Notes: a model not told the origin generated them from the sequence alone. Positions 52,610 to 61,663 are shown, counted from the first letter of the stretch. The stretch: DNA of 64,000 bases from Roseibium aggregatum IAM 12614 (GCF_000168975.1 NZ_AAUW01000003.1:124001-188000), one strand, 5' to 3'. A program made the numbers and translations.

Positions 52610-53215
52610 ATGCGCTATTTTTCTCTCGTTATGCTCGCCAGCATCCACCTGCTGGCGAGTGGCATAGACGCAAACGCTTGTATCACCTTCGCTCAAATGG
52701 ACTTGAGTGACGTCAAATTTGGCGATGTTGTCGTTGTTGGAAAAATCCGAAACTACAAAATCGTTGAAGACCCCAAAGTCAGAGAAATACAGAAAAAGCG
52801 CTGTGAAAACAAAAAAACCGCGGACGACAGATACTGCAAAATGCGGAGCTTTCTTTCTGACTACGCCCAGTTTCAGATCGAAGTGGACACCGTGCTCAAA
52901 GGTGAGCCTGATGAGTCAGTTTCCGTGACCTGGGACAATTCGACCTTTGGTGAGCCGATCAGCCTGGGCGAAGAAAACGAGCGTTTTCTGATTGCGCTGA
53001 GAGCTGCGAATTCGAACATGCCGCCGTTGCGCGGACCAAGCGCCTTTATCTCCGCGAATCCAAGTCCGGAATTGCTGACGGTCTTGCAGGCGCCTTGCTC
53101 CTCCCCATTTATTTTCAAATTCCCCGGCGAAACAGCCTCCAAGGTCAAGGACATTCTGGACGGCAAAGATCCTGGCGACGCCGGAAGTACGAACCCAAGA
53201 AGCGGCTTCTATTGA
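52610..53215 (+). CDS. Small exported hypothetical protein
   Basis: A 201-residue protein with a signal peptide (about 1-23, SLVMLASIHLLASGIDANAC). The mature part has five Cys (24, near 65, 77, 163 and in the N-terminal part), suggesting disulfides, and a lone FGEPISLGEENERFLIALRA stretch. It is AT-richer than its surroundings and no family is recognised; a Cys-containing periplasmic protein of recent arrival is a fair description. The start is ATG 52610; the frame ends just before the dksA terminator. Confidence 0.7.
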   Translation: MRYFSLVMLASIHLLASGIDANACITFAQMDLSDVKFGDVVVVGKIRNYKIVEDPKVREIQKKRCENKKTADDRYCKMRSFLSDYAQFQIEVDTVLKGEPDESVSVTWDNSTFGEPISLGEENERFLIALRAANSNMPPLRGPSAFISANPSPELLTVLQAPCSSPFIFKFPGETASKVKDILDGKDPGDAGSTNPRSGFY

Positions 53216-53227
53216 CGTTGACAGCAT

Positions 53228-53254
53228 AAAAAAACCTTCCCGCGAGGGGAAGGT
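53228..53254 (-). terminator. Rho-independent terminator of dksA
   Basis: On the minus strand an 8-bp stem (ACCTTCCC / GGGAAGGT) is followed by seven T. It lies 56 bases past the dksA stop. Confidence 0.85.
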
Positions 53255-53309
53255 CTTGAAAGTCGTTACGGATCTGCCGTCTGCGCGGCAAACCGGCCGT
53301 TTCTGGAAA

Positions 53310-53726
53310 TCAGTCGTCGCGATACACTTTTTCCCGACGCTCGTGGGCTTCCTGAGCCTCGATCGACAAAGTTGCGATCGGGCGCGCCTCGAGGCGCCGA
53401 AGAGAGATCGGCTCGCCGGTCTCTTCGCAATAGCCATAGCTTCCGTCTGTAATGCGTTCCAACGCATCATCGATCTTCGAAATCAGTTTCCGCTGACGGT
53501 CCCTGGCACGCAGTTCAATGGAGCGGTCTGTTTCGGACGACGCACGGTCGGCAAAGTCGGGATGGTTCTGGCTTTCCTCCTGAAGATTGGCGAGGGTTTC
53601 CTTGCTTTCCTTCAGGATCTCTTCTTTCCACACAAGCAGTTTGTTGCGAAAGTATTCGCGCTGCCTGTCGTTCATGAACGGCTCGTCTTCCGAGGGTCGA
53701 TATTCAGACTCAATTTCAACCGTCAT
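53310..53726 (-). CDS. dksA: RNA polymerase-binding factor DksA, one-cysteine type
   Basis: A 138-residue transcription factor that binds the secondary channel of RNA polymerase with ppGpp. ATG 53726 is used because CGGAG lies six to ten bases ahead; upstream in-frame codons add nothing conserved. It has the coiled coil with the tip region HPDFADRASSETDRSIELRA and the C-terminal globule GYCEETGEPISLRRLEARPI. E. coli DksA has four zinc-binding Cys; here only one remains (GYCEET, then LSIEAQEAHE), as in other alphaproteobacteria. It is divergent-tandem with fliX, both on the minus strand beside flgI, as in Caulobacter. Confidence 0.93.
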   Translation of the reverse strand: MTVEIESEYRPSEDEPFMNDRQREYFRNKLLVWKEEILKESKETLANLQEESQNHPDFADRASSETDRSIELRARDRQRKLISKIDDALERITDGSYGYCEETGEPISLRRLEARPIATLSIEAQEAHERREKVYRDD

Positions 53727-53891
53727 CGATAGCTCCGGATTACCGTTATGCCGGGCGCAATATATAGACCGTTCCTTCAACCGACAACGGTTCATTTGCG
53801 AAAAATGGCATCAAAGAAAGTTTATACCTTTCAAGACGTTGCGTAATTTTTGATCATTAAGATGGCAAATTTTGACCGTTTTGGAGCTCCC

Positions 53892-54311
53892 TCAGTCCTG
53901 GAATCGCCCAAGCTTTGCGAGCTCGACTTTGACCCGCAATTCGATCTCCTCCAGCACTGAATCGATCTCCGGATCACCACTCGACTGGCGTTTGGAGACC
54001 TGCCTGGCAAGCAGTTCCAACCTGTCTTCCGACACATGCCCGGCAAGCAGATCGGCACGCACGGATTCCAGCGTGTCCAGCAGATTGTGTCCGTGCTTTG
54101 TAGCCCGGGACCGGCGCTCGGCGCGGTCGTCCACCTCCTGCAGAGCCAGCAAGGCATCCATGCCCTGAATGGATGCACCGCCGGCGGTCTGGGAAGACTG
54201 CGAGACCTCTCCCCCCAGATCCGGTGCAAACTGGTTGCCGCCAGAAGAGACACTCTTCTTGGCACCGCGGCCCTGAACGCCGGTAATGGGTTTATTGCCT
54301 GTAATACGCAT
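53892..54311 (-). CDS. fliX: Flagellar assembly regulator FliX
   Basis: A 139-residue protein. In Caulobacter FliX links early basal-body completion to FlbD and sigma-54 promoter activity. The N-terminus (MRITGNKPITGVQGRGAKKS) is basic and flexible; the helical core follows (GMDALLALQEVDDRAERRSR, LLDTLESVRADLLAGHVSED, LELLARQVSKRQSSGDPEID). ATG 54311 is chosen over an upstream frame start at 54341, which lacks a binding site. It faces away from flgI, next to a sigma-54 promoter that FliX-FlbD would be expected to govern. Confidence 0.92.
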   Translation of the reverse strand: MRITGNKPITGVQGRGAKKSVSSGGNQFAPDLGGEVSQSSQTAGGASIQGMDALLALQEVDDRAERRSRATKHGHNLLDTLESVRADLLAGHVSEDRLELLARQVSKRQSSGDPEIDSVLEEIELRVKVELAKLGRFQD

Positions 54312-54642
54312 GGTCGATCTTTCGGTCGGTCTGACGGTCATTCTGGCGTATGGAGCGGCTCAGCCCGTCAGATTCTGCCGGGAAGGGTAAATGAGTCCTT
54401 AGGGGTGAGGCAATATTTGCCGACCGGCAGGTGCATTTCTTTAACCCCAAACGACAGTTTTACGTGGACATGCTCGCCATCATACCAGCAAAGGGCGCAG
54501 AATTCCGGCACTTTGATACAAAGAACCACCGCTTTTGAAAAAGTGGCACGGCTCTCGCATTGCGCATCTCAGAAAATTGTCTCCCGGCCCAGCGCCGGAA
54601 ACACAAAGACGGGTCAGATCGGTAATGCAAGAAGTTGGTGAC
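54312..54642. other. Divergent control region of fliX and flgI
   Basis: 331 bases without a gene. It holds the sigma-54 promoter of flgI, and one TTAAC half-site at about 54441 on the fliX side. No full CtrA box is seen. Confidence 0.6.
54544..54560 (+). promoter_or_regulatory. Sigma-54 promoter of flgI
   Basis: TGGCACGGCTCTCGCAT shows GG and GC exactly ten bases apart. The expected start is near 54570, about 73 bases before flgI. Confidence 0.75.
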
Positions 54643-55767
54643 ATGATCTGCAAAGGGTTCAAGCGGCTGGCGCTTCTGGGGGCTGCCGCCGTAGTTGCTG
54701 CAACAGCCTTGGTGGCGCCGGCCCAGGCCGCATCCCGCATCAAGGACATCGCCGATTTCGAAGGCATTCGCGAAAACCAGCTCATCGGCTACGGCCTCGT
54801 GGTCGGCCTGAACGGAACCGGCGACTCGCTCAACAACTCGCCTTTCACCCAGCAGAGCTTGCAGGCCATGCTGGAACGCCTCGGGGTCAACACCCGCAAT
54901 ATCGACCTCAATACCAACACCGTCGCCGCCGTCATGGTGACCGCCAACCTGCCACCTTTCTCCACTCAGGGTACCCGGATCGACGTCAACGTCAGTGCGC
55001 TTGGCGATTCTGACTCGCTTCAGGGCGGCACGCTTCTGGTCACTCCGCTGGTCGGCGCTGATGGCGAAGTCTACGCCATTGCCCAGGGGTCGATCGCCAT
55101 CGGCGGTTTTTCCGCCCAGGCTGATGCCGCTTCCGTTGTCCGCGGCGTACCGACCGCCGGGCGCATCGCAAACGGCGGCCTGGTGGAACGCGAGCTGGAC
55201 TTCAAGCTGGCCTCGCTGACCACGCTTCGCCTCGCCCTTCGCAATCCGGATCTGACCACTGCGCGGCGCATTGCCCTGTCCGTCAACGAACTGATCGGCA
55301 TGCCGACCGCAGAGCCTCTCGACCCGGCAACCGTGCGCATCGACCTGCCTCAGCAATACGACGGCAACATCGTCGACCTCCTGACCGACATCGAACAATT
55401 GATCGTCGAACCGGATCTGGCCGCCCGCATCGTCATTGACGAGAACTCCGGCATCATTGTCATGGGCCAGGATGTGAAAGTGTCCATGGTCGCCGTTGCC
55501 CAGGGCAACCTGACCGTGACCATCGCCGAATCTCCGCAGGTCTCACAGCCTCTGCCTTTCGCCAACGGTCAGACCGCCGTCGTGCCGCGCTCCGACGTGA
55601 GCGTTGACGAGGAAGGCTCCAAACTCGCCATCGTTCCGCAAACCGTCACGCTGAAACAGCTTGTCGACGGGCTGAACGCCCTGGGGATCGGCCCGCGTGA
55701 CATGATCTCCATCCTGCAGGCCATCAAGGCCGCAGGCGCCCTCCAGGCCGATATCGAGGTGCTCTGA
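54643..55767 (+). CDS. flgI: Flagellar P-ring protein FlgI
   Basis: A 374-residue periplasmic ring subunit. ATG 54643 begins a standard signal peptide (MICKGFKRLALLGAAAVVAA, ending PAQAASRIKD); ATG 54625 is an alternative. Conserved blocks include IADFEGIRENQLIGYGLVVG, LNGTGDSLNNSPFTQQSLQA, VNVSALGDSDSLQGGTLLVT and the C-terminal ALGIGPRDMISILQAIKAAG. Length is normal. It overlaps the next gene by one base (TGATGG). Confidence 0.97.
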   Translation: MICKGFKRLALLGAAAVVAATALVAPAQAASRIKDIADFEGIRENQLIGYGLVVGLNGTGDSLNNSPFTQQSLQAMLERLGVNTRNIDLNTNTVAAVMVTANLPPFSTQGTRIDVNVSALGDSDSLQGGTLLVTPLVGADGEVYAIAQGSIAIGGFSAQADAASVVRGVPTAGRIANGGLVERELDFKLASLTTLRLALRNPDLTTARRIALSVNELIGMPTAEPLDPATVRIDLPQQYDGNIVDLLTDIEQLIVEPDLAARIVIDENSGIIVMGQDVKVSMVAVAQGNLTVTIAESPQVSQPLPFANGQTAVVPRSDVSVDEEGSKLAIVPQTVTLKQLVDGLNALGIGPRDMISILQAIKAAGALQADIEVL

Positions 55768-56078
55768 TGGCCGAGCTGGTTTCTCCAACGTCCTTTCAAC
55801 AGAGCCCGATGGATACGCTGCGCGGTGTTGACCGGACAAACAAGACCCGGGTTCGCGAGGCCGCCGAGGAGTTCGAGGCGGTTTTCCTGAACACCATGCT
55901 CCAGAACATGTTCACTGGCCTTGAGAACGGCGGCACCTGGGGCAAGGGTCACGGGGCGGATGCCTGGCAGAGCCTTCTGGTCGACGAATACGCACGCAAC
56001 ATCGCCGCGAGCGGCGGCATCGGCCTTGCCGACAGCGTGGAACGTGAACTGCTCGCATTGCAAGAGGGGTCAAGATGA
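55767..56078 (+). CDS. flgJ: Rod-binding protein, FlgJ N-terminal type (CheL)
   Basis: A 103-residue rod-capping protein without the peptidoglycan hydrolase domain of enterobacterial FlgJ, as is usual in alphaproteobacteria, where it is also called CheL. It contains REAAEEFEAVFLNTMLQNMF and GADAWQSLLVDEYARNIAAS. It overlaps flgI by one base and flgN by four. The missing hydrolase activity could be provided by a separate enzyme. Confidence 0.92.
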   Translation: MAELVSPTSFQQSPMDTLRGVDRTNKTRVREAAEEFEAVFLNTMLQNMFTGLENGGTWGKGHGADAWQSLLVDEYARNIAASGGIGLADSVERELLALQEGSR

Positions 56079-56569
56079 CCGCACAACCCAACACCTCCAC
56101 CTTTCCGTTTTCACTGGACCGGCCCACCAGCCAGCAGGAAGCCGAGCAGTTCTGCTCTGCCCTGTCCGGCACGATGGAAGCCCTCTTGTCCGTTATCGAA
56201 ATGGAGACCGACCTGGTCAGGGCGGGCAAACTCCGGGAAGCCGGCGAACTTCAGCCGGACAAGGCCCGGCTGATCCACGAATACACGCGCGGCATGATGA
56301 CCGCAAAGGAACACGCGGTGGCTTTGGGTAACCTGTCCCCGGCCTCCACTCAGTCGCTCCGCCGGCAGCATGCCGAGTTCCAGCCGGTTCTGCGCATCAA
56401 TCTGGCAGTGCTTTCAACCGCGAGGGAAGTTGCCAGCAACATCGTCGCAAGTGTTGCCAAGGCGGCCGGCGCGAAAAACGCCAACGCCCCGACAACATAT
56501 GGACGCAACGGTTCCGCACCGGTCGGTCCTCAGTCTGCCCGCGGCATCGCCGTCAATCAGTCGCTGTAA
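56075..56569 (+). CDS. flgN: FlgN-like flagellar chaperone
   Basis: A 164-residue helical protein. The central part (EQFCSALSGTMEALLSVIEM, LIHEYTRGMMTAKEHAVALG, QPVLRINLAVLSTAREVASN) has the FlgN-family helical pattern; FlgN chaperones the hook-filament proteins FlgK and FlgL. The C-terminal 30 residues (KNANAPTTYGRNGSAPVGPQ) are disordered. Overlap with flgJ (ATGA) shows it is part of the flgI operon, and a terminator follows. Confidence 0.8.
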   Translation: MTAQPNTSTFPFSLDRPTSQQEAEQFCSALSGTMEALLSVIEMETDLVRAGKLREAGELQPDKARLIHEYTRGMMTAKEHAVALGNLSPASTQSLRRQHAEFQPVLRINLAVLSTAREVASNIVASVAKAAGAKNANAPTTYGRNGSAPVGPQSARGIAVNQSL

Positions 56570-56617
56570 AGATTTCGGTCAGCCTGTAAGCAGATCGAAG
56601 TAATGCGGTTCTTAAAG

Positions 56618-56643
56618 AAAGGCTCCCTCATCGGGAGCTTTTC
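56618..56643 (+). terminator. Terminator of the flgI operon
   Basis: A stem with core GGCTCCC / GGGAGCT (one G-T pair), loop TCATC and CTTTTC tail, 49 bases after flgN. Confidence 0.75.
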
Positions 56644-56844
56644 GTGTATTTGATGGGCTCCCTAAACTCATCCGGTTGCCGATTGCTGAGGCTAAATCTG
56701 CCAACAGAAACGAATCAGGAACAGCGACAACCGCATAGATCGCAATCCCTAAAAGTCTAATCATTCCGTTAACGGAGGATTCATTCCCTTACGTTACTTT
56801 TCTCTGTCTATCGGGTAAAAGTTGTTAGTCACCCGGAGGAAAAG

Positions 56845-57240
56845 ATGTTGGACACGGGATTGGCCCGGCCGCCATCGCCGACATATACGGCGATAACGCC
56901 GGTTACGCGGGCACCGGAGCGCAATGCTCCATCTGTTGAAACGGACCTTCCGGTCGAAGAGACCGTCAGACCGTCCACAGAGACGCAAAATGGACAGCGC
57001 ACTGCGAACAACGAACGCGAGCAACGTTCGCTGGGCGATCGCTTTTCTTCTTCTGTCGAACGCCAGAATATCATCGATCCGGAATATGACGCTCTGGTCT
57101 ATGTCGCGACCAATACCGAAACCGGTCAGGTCGTCCGTCAGATTCCGGCCGAAACCCTGCTGCGGCTGCGGGCATACAACGAGTCTGTCCAATCGCAACA
57201 GAGTCAGGCTCCGACGGAACCGGTGCAGCGCGTCATCTGA
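56845..57240 (+). CDS. FlaG-like protein
   Basis: A 131-residue protein. The first 75 residues are charged and disordered; the C-terminal part (YDALVYVATNTETGQVVRQI, PAETLLRLRAYNESV) matches the FlaG family pattern, in which a beta-hairpin is followed by a helix. FlaG influences filament length or anchoring in several bacteria. ATG 56845 follows CGGAGGA. It stands alone between the flgI operon and the first flagellin, and no terminator is obvious after it. Confidence 0.7.
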   Translation: MLDTGLARPPSPTYTAITPVTRAPERNAPSVETDLPVEETVRPSTETQNGQRTANNEREQRSLGDRFSSSVERQNIIDPEYDALVYVATNTETGQVVRQIPAETLLRLRAYNESVQSQQSQAPTEPVQRVI

Positions 57241-57948
57241 CCGGCTGCGGGCAAGCGAACGTTCCTGCCCGCTAAACGACGGCGTTCAGATGCGCCTTCG
57301 CCCCCTTCTGCCAGCCATCTTCTCCTCATTCCGGTTCCGGCAGGGCCCCAGTCATCTCTTCCCTGGATTTGCTTCCGGATCTGGCTCCAATCTCTTCTGA
57401 ATTGCAAAGCTGCGTTTCTTCCCTGGAGCGCGCTCAAGGTGCCTTCCCTGCCAGGCTTGCCCAATGAAGCTTGCCCTACAAAACTTGCAATGAGGCGTTG
57501 ATCCCAAGACGCTCACTCCTGGAAGCCTTCCAGCAAACCGCCCCTCAAGATCTGCCTGACAGCACCTAACCGACCACCTGTCTGTTGCCCCGTATGCCCC
57601 CTCTCCGCACTTTCATTTGGCTCCTTTGGACCGCGGGTTAACAGATCCATCAGGTTTCCGGTCGGCGGACCGTCTTGAGGGAATTTTCCATCGCAGAAGG
57701 GCTTTTTCAAACACGACCGCCAAGCATTCAACCTGCACCGTTAAGAACTTCATTAAGACCAAAATAGTTATTTAAAAACAATCCACTCAACTCATTCTGG
57801 CAATGATTTTAGTTGCTCGGCTTAGGGGGCTGTTAAGGTTAATTCACGCTAACCATCTTTGTTTAGAAGTTGTTACAAGAAACTGCCGATAGATGTTCCT
57901 CGACCCAGGAAGGGTCCGAGTATCTTGTACTCCTAGAAAGGAAACATT
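57241..57948 (+). other. Upstream region of flagellin 1
   Basis: 708 bases with no supported gene. TTAA half-sites at 57833 and 57839 and CTAACC at 57849 form a CtrA-like but mis-spaced cluster. No -24/-12 pair with the right spacing was found. The leader just before the gene contains a small hairpin at 57918-57932 (GAGTA, loop TCTTG, TACTC) immediately ahead of the ribosome-binding site AGAAAGGA. Confidence 0.5.
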
Positions 57949-59445
57949 ATGGGCGACATTACTCTGTCCAGCGCAGTTCGCGCCAACCTGAACACCCTCC
58001 AGTCCACCGCACAGTTCATGTCGGACGTCCAGAACAAACTGGCGACCGGTAAAAAAGTGAACTCCGCTCTGGACAATCCGAACAGCTTCTTCACTGCTTC
58101 CGGCCTGACCTCGCGTGCAAACGACCTGTCCACGCTTCTGGACGACATGGGCCAGTCCACGCAGACCCTGAAGGCAGCCGATCAGGGTATTTCGAGCATC
58201 ACCAAGCTCGTTGAATCTGCAAAAGCAAAGGCCAACCAGGCCCTGCAGACCCAGAGCCAGTACGAGCGCAAGCAGTTTGCCGCTCAGTACAACGACCTGC
58301 TGACGCAGATCGAAGACCTGGCGAAGGACTCCGGTTATAAAGGCAAGAACCTGCTCGCAGGTGAAGGCAACGACCTGAGAACCATCTTCAACGAAGACTC
58401 CACTTCGAAGCTCGACATCGAAGCTGTTGACTACACCGATACGTCCCTGTCCACCGGTCTGAACCTTTCCGACCTGGCAGAAGGCGAAGGCGCTTCCGCA
58501 TCCCTGCAGCTGCAGGGCGGCAAAACCGTCATCACGCTTCAGGACTCCGGTGGTTCCGCACTGAACACCTCCTCCACCCTGTCGGACTCCACTCTGATCT
58601 CCACGACCCAGAGCCTGTCCTTCGTCGATGACACAGCCACCAACCCGGCCGTGCTCTCCGGCGGCGTTTCCTCGACGGCTTCCGTTCAGGATCTCGTTGA
58701 CAGCCTCAACGCCATCTCCGGCGTTCGTGCTGAATTCGACAACGGCACGGGTGAACTGACCATCTACTCCGATGAAGACTTCTACATCGGTGGTAACGGT
58801 TCTGCGACCACGAGCTTTGCAGGTACCCTCGTCGATGCGACTGCATTCTCCTCGACCACGGATACTCTGATCAATTCCGGTTCCTTCTCGGTTGGCGACA
58901 CTCTGACGCTGACGGATGGTAACGGTTACGAGCTCGGCTCCTTCGAAGTTGAAGACGACAGCACTGTTGATGATCTGGAAAACTTCATCAACGACTTCAA
59001 CGGCGTCTCCGCTGACTTCGACACGGGCTCCGGCCGCATCACCATCACGTCGGAAACCGACCTGTCTCTGACCAGTGACAACGCGGATTTCGCAAGCTCC
59101 GGCTTCACCGCGAACACCACGGGCATCGGCATTTCGGCTATCTCCGACAGTGGCTTTGCAACGGATACCGACATCAACCGCACGGTTGACCGGTTGAACA
59201 CCGCACTGTCCAACCTGAGAACCCAGGCTTCCTCCTTCGGTACCAACCTCTCCATCGTTGAAAACCGTCAGGACTTCACAAAGAACCTGATCAACACGCT
59301 GGAAGAAGGTGCAGGCAAGCTGACGCTGGCCGACACCAACGAAGAAGGCGCGAACCTGCTGGCCCTGCAGACTCGTCAGAGCCTGGCTTCTACCTCGCTG
59401 TCCTTCGCAGCTCAGGCAGACCAGAACGTTCTGCGTCTCTTCTAA
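57949..59445 (+). CDS. Flagellin 1
   Basis: A 498-residue filament subunit. The N-terminal D0/D1 coils (ITLSSAVRANLNTLQSTAQF, LATGKKVNSALDNPNSFFTA) and C-terminal coils (INRTVDRLNTALSNLRTQAS, LALQTRQSLASTSLSFAAQA) frame a surface domain of about 270 residues. That domain contains two flagellin-IN-type motifs (SVQDLVDSLNAISGVRAEFD; TVDDLENFINDFNGVSADFD), more than in the typical short alphaproteobacterial flagellin of about 280 residues. It lacks Cys and ends LRLF. A terminator follows at 59475. Confidence 0.96.
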   Translation: MGDITLSSAVRANLNTLQSTAQFMSDVQNKLATGKKVNSALDNPNSFFTASGLTSRANDLSTLLDDMGQSTQTLKAADQGISSITKLVESAKAKANQALQTQSQYERKQFAAQYNDLLTQIEDLAKDSGYKGKNLLAGEGNDLRTIFNEDSTSKLDIEAVDYTDTSLSTGLNLSDLAEGEGASASLQLQGGKTVITLQDSGGSALNTSSTLSDSTLISTTQSLSFVDDTATNPAVLSGGVSSTASVQDLVDSLNAISGVRAEFDNGTGELTIYSDEDFYIGGNGSATTSFAGTLVDATAFSSTTDTLINSGSFSVGDTLTLTDGNGYELGSFEVEDDSTVDDLENFINDFNGVSADFDTGSGRITITSETDLSLTSDNADFASSGFTANTTGIGISAISDSGFATDTDINRTVDRLNTALSNLRTQASSFGTNLSIVENRQDFTKNLINTLEEGAGKLTLADTNEEGANLLALQTRQSLASTSLSFAAQADQNVLRLF

Positions 59446-59474
59446 GCCAGAAACTCCGGTTAATACGGCATTGG

Positions 59475-59498
59475 AAAGCGGGCTCCGGCCCGCTTTTC
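59475..59498 (+). terminator. Terminator of flagellin 1
   Basis: Nine-base-pair stem (AAAGCGGGC, loop TCCG, GCCCGCTTT) with a TTTTC tail, 29 bases after the stop. Confidence 0.85.
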
Positions 59499-60122
59499 TC
59501 ATTTCAGGCACTCGCACAACCTGCCGCCTATTCGCGGTAAAACACGCCGCCAGGCTGCCACAAGCAGGGCCGGCGACTGCCCTCTTCCCGATTGAAGGTG
59601 TTTGTTGATTCTATGCAGCCGCTTCGTTTCCGGCAGCTTCGGCCGGGAACTCCGGTTCTGGCTCGTTTGTTAAGCCCTTCGCGCCGACAGATGAAAACGC
59701 GGCTCGCAATCTGCGCACACGCCTTGCCGTGATCAAGGCCGTCCTGGCTACGCCGGACGCCCACTCAACCGACCACTGGCCGTCTTTGCAGCCCCCAATG
59801 CCAGCTCCTGTATTTTTTTCCTGATCGCTTCGACGGCCAGTTTTTCATGCGAACCAACCGCGCAGAAACTCTTGGCTTGCGAGCTCCCTTCTGGCCCCAA
59901 GCCCCCCGCCCCCGCAGTAAGCTCATTGATACTTTTTAGAAGTGTCAGCCGGACCTGAAATGCAATGGCCTTGACAGTTCTGGCGAGGCCTTCAGCAGCG
60001 TTAACGTACTGATAACCCAATTTTTCAAGCGTTTAACCATTGATTAAGGTTAACGCCTGATGATCGGTCCCAACCTGCTCAGGAAGAGCAGTTGAAATTT
60101 GACCCAGGAAAGGGATAAACCG
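59499..60122 (+). other. Upstream region of flagellin 2
   Basis: About 620 bases. A 90-codon minus frame (59748-60020) lacks an ATG and a binding site and is not supported. The CtrA box at 60033 and a leader hairpin at 60071-60094 (CTGCTC, loop AGGAA, GAGCAG) are the notable contents. Confidence 0.5.
60033..60047. promoter_or_regulatory. CtrA box upstream of flagellin 2
   Basis: TTAACCATTGATTAA is a perfect TTAA-N7-TTAA element with the preferred TTAACCAT first half. A further TTAAC follows at 60050. It ends 75 bases before the flagellin 2 start. Confidence 0.75.
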
Positions 60123-61619
60123 ATGCGTGACATTACGCTGTCAGCCGCCGTGCGGCAAAACCTCCTCACACTTCAATCTACTGCAGACCTGATGTCGGGC
60201 GTCCAGAACAAGCTGGCAACCGGCATGAAGGTCAACTCCGCGCTGGACAATCCGAACAGCTTCTTCACGGCGTCCGGCTTGAACTCCCGCGCAGGCGATC
60301 TCAGCACTCTGCTGGACGACATGGGCCAGTCCCTGCAGACCATCAAAGCCGCGGACAAAGGCATTCAGACCATCACGGATCTGGTCGAGACCGCGAAGGC
60401 GAAAGCCAACCAGGCGCTGCAGACCCAGAGCCAGTACGAGCGTAAGACCTACGCAGCACAGTACAACGCTCTGCTGGAACAGATCGAAGATGTCGCCAAG
60501 GACAGCTCGTATAAAGGCAAGAACCTGCTTGCAGGCGCCGGCAACGACCTGACCACCATCTTCAACGAAGATGCGACCTCCAAGCTGACCATTGAAGCGG
60601 TTGACTACACCGACACCGCTCTCTCCACCGGTCTGAACCTTTCCGACCTGGCAGAGGGCGAAGGCGCGACCTCTTCTCTGCAGCTTCGTGGCGGCAAAAC
60701 CGTCATCACGCTTCAGGATGCTGGTGGTTCGGCTCTGAACACTGCCTCCACCCTGTCGGACTCCACTCTGATCTCTACGACCCAGAGCCTGTCCTTCGTT
60801 GATGACACCGCGACCAACCCGTCGGTGCTCTCCGGCGGCGTTTCCTCGACGGCTTCCGTTCAGGATCTGATCGATGGCCTCAACGCTATTGCCGGTGTTC
60901 GTGCAGAATTCGACAACGGCACGGGCGAACTGACCATCTACTCCGATGAAGACTTCTACATCGGTGGTAACGGTTCTGCGACCACGAGCTTTGCAGGTAC
61001 CCTCGTCGATGCGACCGCATTCTCCTCGACCACGGATGCCCTGGTCGACTCCGGCTCCTTCGCGGTTGGCGACACTCTGACGCTGACGGACGGTAACGGC
61101 TACGAACTCGGCACTTTCGAAGTTGAAGCAGACAGCACTGTTGATGATCTGGAAAACTTCATCAACGACTTCAACGGCGTCACCGCTGACTTCGACACGG
61201 GCTCCGGCCGCATCACCATCACGTCGGAAACCGATCTGTCTCTGACCAGTGACAACTCGGACTTCGCAAGCTCCGGCTTCACCACCGACACGGACGGCAT
61301 CGTGATCGAAGCTATCTCCGACAGCGGATTTGCGACAGATACGAACATCAACCGTGTCATAGACCGGTTGAACACCAGCCTGTCCAACCTGCGGTCCCAG
61401 GCCTCCGAATTCGGTACCAACCTCTCCACTGTAGAGATCCGGCAAGACTTCACGAAGACCTTGATCAATACTCTGCAGGAAGGTGCTGGTCTTTTGACCC
61501 TGGCCGATACGAACGAGGAAGGTGCAAACCTGCTGGCCCTTCAGACCCGTCAGCAGCTTGCGTCCACCTCTCTGTCCTTCGCCTCTCAGGCGGACCAGAC
61601 GGTGCTATCCCTCTTCTAA
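60123..61619 (+). CDS. Flagellin 2
   Basis: A 498-residue filament subunit, the closest paralogue of flagellin 1, including both flagellin-IN-type motifs. ATG 60123 follows AGGAAAGGG; an upstream TTG adds eight unrelated codons. Part of the surface domain is almost identical in DNA to flagellin 1 (60906-61037 against 58732-58863, two differences in 132 bases). It begins MRDITLSAAVRQNLLTLQST and ends LSLF. Confidence 0.96.
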   Translation: MRDITLSAAVRQNLLTLQSTADLMSGVQNKLATGMKVNSALDNPNSFFTASGLNSRAGDLSTLLDDMGQSLQTIKAADKGIQTITDLVETAKAKANQALQTQSQYERKTYAAQYNALLEQIEDVAKDSSYKGKNLLAGAGNDLTTIFNEDATSKLTIEAVDYTDTALSTGLNLSDLAEGEGATSSLQLRGGKTVITLQDAGGSALNTASTLSDSTLISTTQSLSFVDDTATNPSVLSGGVSSTASVQDLIDGLNAIAGVRAEFDNGTGELTIYSDEDFYIGGNGSATTSFAGTLVDATAFSSTTDALVDSGSFAVGDTLTLTDGNGYELGTFEVEADSTVDDLENFINDFNGVTADFDTGSGRITITSETDLSLTSDNSDFASSGFTTDTDGIVIEAISDSGFATDTNINRVIDRLNTSLSNLRSQASEFGTNLSTVEIRQDFTKTLINTLQEGAGLLTLADTNEEGANLLALQTRQQLASTSLSFASQADQTVLSLF

Positions 61620-61663
61620 TTCAAAGAGAATCAGTCGGACGCACGACTCACCAACAAGCAACG

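Noticed and set aside
57799-57816. Possible sigma-54 promoter before flagellin 1 (TGGCAATGATTTTAGTTGC)
   Set aside because: GG and GC are 14 bases apart, not the required ten.
59748-60020. 90-codon minus frame upstream of flagellin 2
   Set aside because: Starts at TTG without a binding site and reaches up to the CtrA box region; helical look may be chance.
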